This document shows, piece after piece, positions 62,501-64,000 of a stretch of 64,000 bases of DNA (the stretch's first letter is position 1; each line of letters begins with the position of its first letter). The stretch is taken from contig CAJUMR010000007.1 in assembly GCA_910587475.1 (NCBI GenBank), positions 26,797 through 90,796 on the forward strand, written 5' to 3'. A model generated the notes under the pieces. The model was not told where the DNA came from, did no database searches, and saw nothing but the letters and a program-made list of their open reading frames with translations. A program made the translations under genes and the position numbers. Origin of the DNA: an uncultured Muribaculaceae bacterium. Its GTDB lineage: Bacteria > Bacteroidota > Bacteroidia > Bacteroidales > Muribaculaceae.

Positions 62501-63356
62501 GGTTGATTTCTTTGCCGTTGTAAGATACAGATGTTCCGAGGCTCACTTTGTCGCCGACTTTGAGCTGTGCCATCATGGCGTAGGCATCGCCGACACCAGA
62601 GAGTACGAAGCCGTCGCGGGGAACTTCCATGTTGCCGACCTGCGAACCGTCGCAGTTGCCGACAACTTCCGATGTGATTTCGAATACGGCGTCATTTGTT
62701 GCGAGGTTGCCCGAAACGAGTTTCATGGTGCATTCGCGGCCCCAGATGTTAGTGCCTGTCGAGAGGCTGTCGGGGGTGTAGATAACGAGGTAGTTTTCCC
62801 AGCGACCGCCGTTTACGTGGAAGCTGTGGGTCTGACCGTTGGGGAATTTGAACATTTTAGCTGCCATGACTCCCTGGTCGATGACAATGTCTTTTTTGCC
62901 AGTGACGGTTGCGTATGATGCCCAAGTGTTCCAGAAATCACCGCCGTTGGCCGCGTTGTAGAGGGTGCCGTCGACGAGCGAGTGACCGTTGGTGCGGATG
63001 GGTTTTCCGCCCATGTTGAAGAAGTCGCCGTTGACACCTGCGATGTACTGGCCGTTGCCTTGTCCGTTCTTGCGGACACCCATGGCGTTGACGTTTTCAG
63101 AGAGATCGCCGTCGTCCTTTGCCTGCACGCCGCGGAGTTCGAGATCAGGGTTGGTGAGGTCGATGGTCGTGTAGTAGATGTTGGTTTTGTTACTGGGGTT
63201 GCTCAGACGGATACCTGTAGTTGTCATGCCAGGGCCTGTCGTCGCGTGGAAGAGGGTGTCGGCTTCGTAGTCGTAGGGCCCTAACTTCCATGTCACACCT
63301 GCGCTTGCGCTGAGAATGGTAGCGCATGCAGCTAATGATAAGAATAGTTTCTTCAT
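59526..63356 (-). CDS. Very large secreted phosphodiester glycosidase (NAGPA-like) protein
   Basis: Secreted protein of 1276 residues. Signal peptide 1-19; then a phosphodiester glycosidase domain like eukaryotic uncovering enzyme (about 60-415): IAGVNGDFFNMGG, PSQSIGGCSMIVMNGK, RTVIGYNADRTKLIILVAD and AMAFDGGGSSQLYN. An Ig-like domain follows (about 420-510), then a propeller-like middle (NGRFYTVDMTTMSIAEIDPE), a jelly-roll-like region near 930-1200, and the C-terminal sorting domain VYYNLQGVEIKNPSNGIYIV...SKEFIR. The substrate is likely a phospho-GlcNAc-capped glycan or wall polymer (inference). Unusually long for the family. Confidence 0.88.
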   Translation of the reverse strand: MKKLFLSLAACATILSASAGVTWKLGPYDYEADTLFHATTGPGMTTTGIRLSNPSNKTNIYYTTIDLTNPDLELRGVQAKDDGDLSENVNAMGVRKNGQGNGQYIAGVNGDFFNMGGKPIRTNGHSLVDGTLYNAANGGDFWNTWASYATVTGKKDIVIDQGVMAAKMFKFPNGQTHSFHVNGGRWENYLVIYTPDSLSTGTNIWGRECTMKLVSGNLATNDAVFEITSEVVGNCDGSQVGNMEVPRDGFVLSGVGDAYAMMAQLKVGDKVSLGTSVSYNGKEINPSQSIGGCSMIVMNGKIAPDSYFSANVIDHFTSNQARTVIGYNADRTKLIILVADKYTKYTANVTDEEKLSYGTSTGMVMQRMGHIMLALDCYTAMAFDGGGSSQLYNKELGIRNVPYGDTYLRPVANGFFAVSTTPVDNTVASIEVVQKNVKLNEGETFTPKVYGYNSYGVLVDKNVEGFTFTVAPALGSVEGTTFTAGAAANSTHAVVALGDIKCAVRILTNGGGDYVTSGDDNAPLQVAAPYESDEPLGVDKEPIFLTEQWHFVNPDINDGWDGTVPNWESENAIKAKACPRFATARNGRFYTVDMTTMSIAEIDPEGNMTPLYKLPSLEGREINGVPDYYGTAISSDDAGNFLVGHLFTKNDTYRIWTVYNPKTGKAKHFDIEIPAGETASGRIDNIGRVVGDLTRDAYVYVMPKATGAEASQKVLIIHFEGDGNVDNLTATPTMSKTVYMAGTGNTGSTAQPKYATVADMKDKDINDTFFWYSKAGGIGQYNQDLFCYENGQLSINYCTSWNNYSSLNGFDTFTFAGKRYFVVGYAEAGEKQNNQHIVIMDEQSNKIAEWNNPDYQSGAGYISITAVPVNANQVNIYLYNCTGSATVNGQTTGAIAGALLSLTFGGEYTAAEPVEITPSGLDFDSYADGTPFKLTATNANGAWSSPAGFYHTTNPDAFNKDGQLTAYLDRGSAQSFNTQDYVDNTMQKAFVVRKLNDHVGNVLAVTQPWSPAASRYGWDAAGYGSSQAQLSFYVRNEDIKENTTMRHYIRVRFVYSVLLRGCHYTLDQTNNNIRKLTNIYASHENNWVVPAGDADLGDRYAETGINFAQWEDETGRVEDIPAVPVVRYPNADEIDIWDPGHKPAAEDANGYPAYMLNDERYRVYEFDTYIDDPSKASISVQFNLLNRNLSYFIKEVKFFDLGTDEAAANLLGKRELGWRYYNSQTSGIEDIIVDEAIESSDAPAVYYNLQGVEIKNPSNGIYIVRRGNQVSKEFIR

Positions 63357-63529
63357 GTTGTTGAAGGGATGTTGATGGTTAAATTCAGGTTTTTCTATGA
63401 AAGTGATTCCTGTGGTATTAATTATCGGGCGCTAAGTTAAATAAAATTTTTCAAAAATCGCGCGATAATCACCAAGAAGTGCTTGAAGCAGTGTGTTTTT
63501 TTTGAAAAGAATAGCAGCAGTCGGGCCGA

Positions 63530-63814
63530 TCACCGTTTTGCCATGGAGATGATGGCGCCGATGATTGCCCAAGCCCAGTAGGCGATGTCGATAATGCCGC
63601 ACACCCACCATGCGATGTTGTAGGCAGAGGTGTGGAGCGGAGCTTTTATCATCCATTCGTGATTGAAGATGCTCAGCAGCCAGTTGGGGACGAGGAGGAG
63701 TCCGTGGACGCCGCCCATGAAGCATCCGTAGTCGGTCTGTGGGTCGATGCGCAGCAGGTAGGCTGCACCAAGGCATACGGCGATGCCGATCAGAAGTTGT
63801 ATTAATGTTTTCAT
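63530..63814 (-). CDS. Small membrane protein of unknown function
   Basis: Protein of 94 residues with a first hydrophobic segment (about 4-21), the motif GCFMGGVHGLLLVPNWLLS (30-48) and a last helix rich in Trp and Ile (AWWVCGIIDIAYWAWAIIG). It resembles small conserved Bacteroidetes membrane proteins. No operon partner in the window: the 174 bases to the NAGPA-like start and about 95 bases to the tRNA terminator hold nothing else recognisable. Confidence 0.75.
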   Translation of the reverse strand: MKTLIQLLIGIAVCLGAAYLLRIDPQTDYGCFMGGVHGLLLVPNWLLSIFNHEWMIKAPLHTSAYNIAWWVCGIIDIAYWAWAIIGAIISMAKR

Positions 63815-63910
63815 TGTGCCGATTGTTTTATGGGCCTTTGTTACCTGAGCCCTTTACTTTGTAAACAAACATTGCGTGTGAAGGTTGAGCTAAGGAACGG
63901 CTATAAAAAA

Positions 63911-63957
63911 AGAATGAGAAAAGGTACTCAAAAAATTGAAATACGATTTCTCATTCT
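63911..63957 (-). terminator. Terminator of the tRNA unit
   Basis: A perfect 10-base-pair stem (63911-63920 with 63948-63957) with a 27-base loop; on the minus strand the second arm is followed by seven T. It lies 15 bases beyond the tRNA 3' end. Confidence 0.75.
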
Positions 63958-63971
63958 CCTCTCTCCTCTTG

Positions 63972-64000
63972 CGGTATGGACGGGACTCGAACCCGCGACC
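63972..64000 (-). tRNA. 3' end of a tRNA, cut by the window edge
   Basis: On the minus strand the T stem (63992-63996 with 63980-63984), T loop TTCGAGT (63985-63991) and acceptor 3' strand CCATACC (63973-63979) with discriminator G are visible. No CCA is encoded. The anticodon is outside the window, so the isotype is unknown. Confidence 0.88.

Noticed and set aside
1..64000. CRISPR array, restriction-modification or known defence island
   Set aside because: No regularly spaced repeats and no recognisable methylase, Cas or abortive-infection gene were seen. The PD-(D/E)XK protein at 45399 lacks Cas4 cysteines.

Overview
The window looks like chromosomal DNA from a member of the Bacteroidales, most likely a gut species of the Muribaculaceae or a near relative. 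Evidence: a SusC/SusD pair, many secreted glycosidases, promoters of the Bacteroidetes type (TTTG, 19-21 bases, TAnnTTTG), starts without Shine-Dalgarno sequences, a short bacterial SRP RNA, and three secreted proteins ending in the same C-terminal domain of the type IX secretion kind. The family name is an inference; no rRNA or other decisive marker is present.

Layout. 1-6.9 kb: a secreted protein with a duplicated domain, then a SusC/SusD outer-membrane uptake pair. 7-13 kb: a DUF6291-like gene, then on the minus strand a U32 (TrhP-like) protein, secG, a TPR-like protein, lptE, a sigma-54 enhancer-binding protein and glycerate kinase. 13.2-14.2 kb: two tandem paralogous small lipoproteins, the first cut short by an in-frame TAG. 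14.3-19 kb: an Ig-like lipoprotein, a sugar nucleotidyltransferase, GtrA and a polyprenyl diphosphate synthase. 19-26 kb: polA (its proofreading site looks lost), trmD, a SIMPL-domain protein and dnaX. 26-35 kb: a modular secreted protein, a sialate O-acetylesterase fused to a glycoside-hydrolase-like barrel, a GH20 hexosaminidase and a beta-propeller lipoprotein. 35-37.5 kb: SRP RNA, gap, and an AT-rich pair of small membrane genes bracketed by a 48-base direct repeat. 37.7-41 kb: a GH27 enzyme and a TPR protein. 41-44 kb: mscL, aroK, a degenerate alanine dehydrogenase homologue and RNase H. 44-48.4 kb: a tightly overlapping operon of a flippase-like membrane protein, carboxynorspermidine synthase, a PD-(D/E)XK nuclease and an rRNA methyltransferase. 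48.5-53.6 kb: an Lrp regulator divergent from O-acetylhomoserine sulfhydrylase, then a GH2 beta-galactosidase. 53.7-58.5 kb: a large TPR protein paired with a plugless TonB-receptor-like barrel. 58.5-64 kb: an orphan secreted protein, a very large phosphodiester-glycosidase (NAGPA-like) secreted protein, a small membrane protein and the 3' end of a tRNA.

How the genes work together. GH20, sialate esterase, GH27, GH2 and the NAGPA-like protein suggest foraging on host or dietary glycans carrying N-acetylhexosamine, sialic acid and galactose. They are spread over several transcription units rather than one polysaccharide utilisation locus. Core envelope functions (LptE, SecG, polyprenyl synthase, MscL) and replication genes (polA, dnaX) are interleaved with them. 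I see no CRISPR array, integrase, transposase, phage module or recognisable defence system. The best candidates for something undescribed are the repeat-bracketed membrane gene pair, the plugless barrel with its TPR partner, the tandem lipoproteins and the large modular proteins sharing one C-terminal sorting domain.
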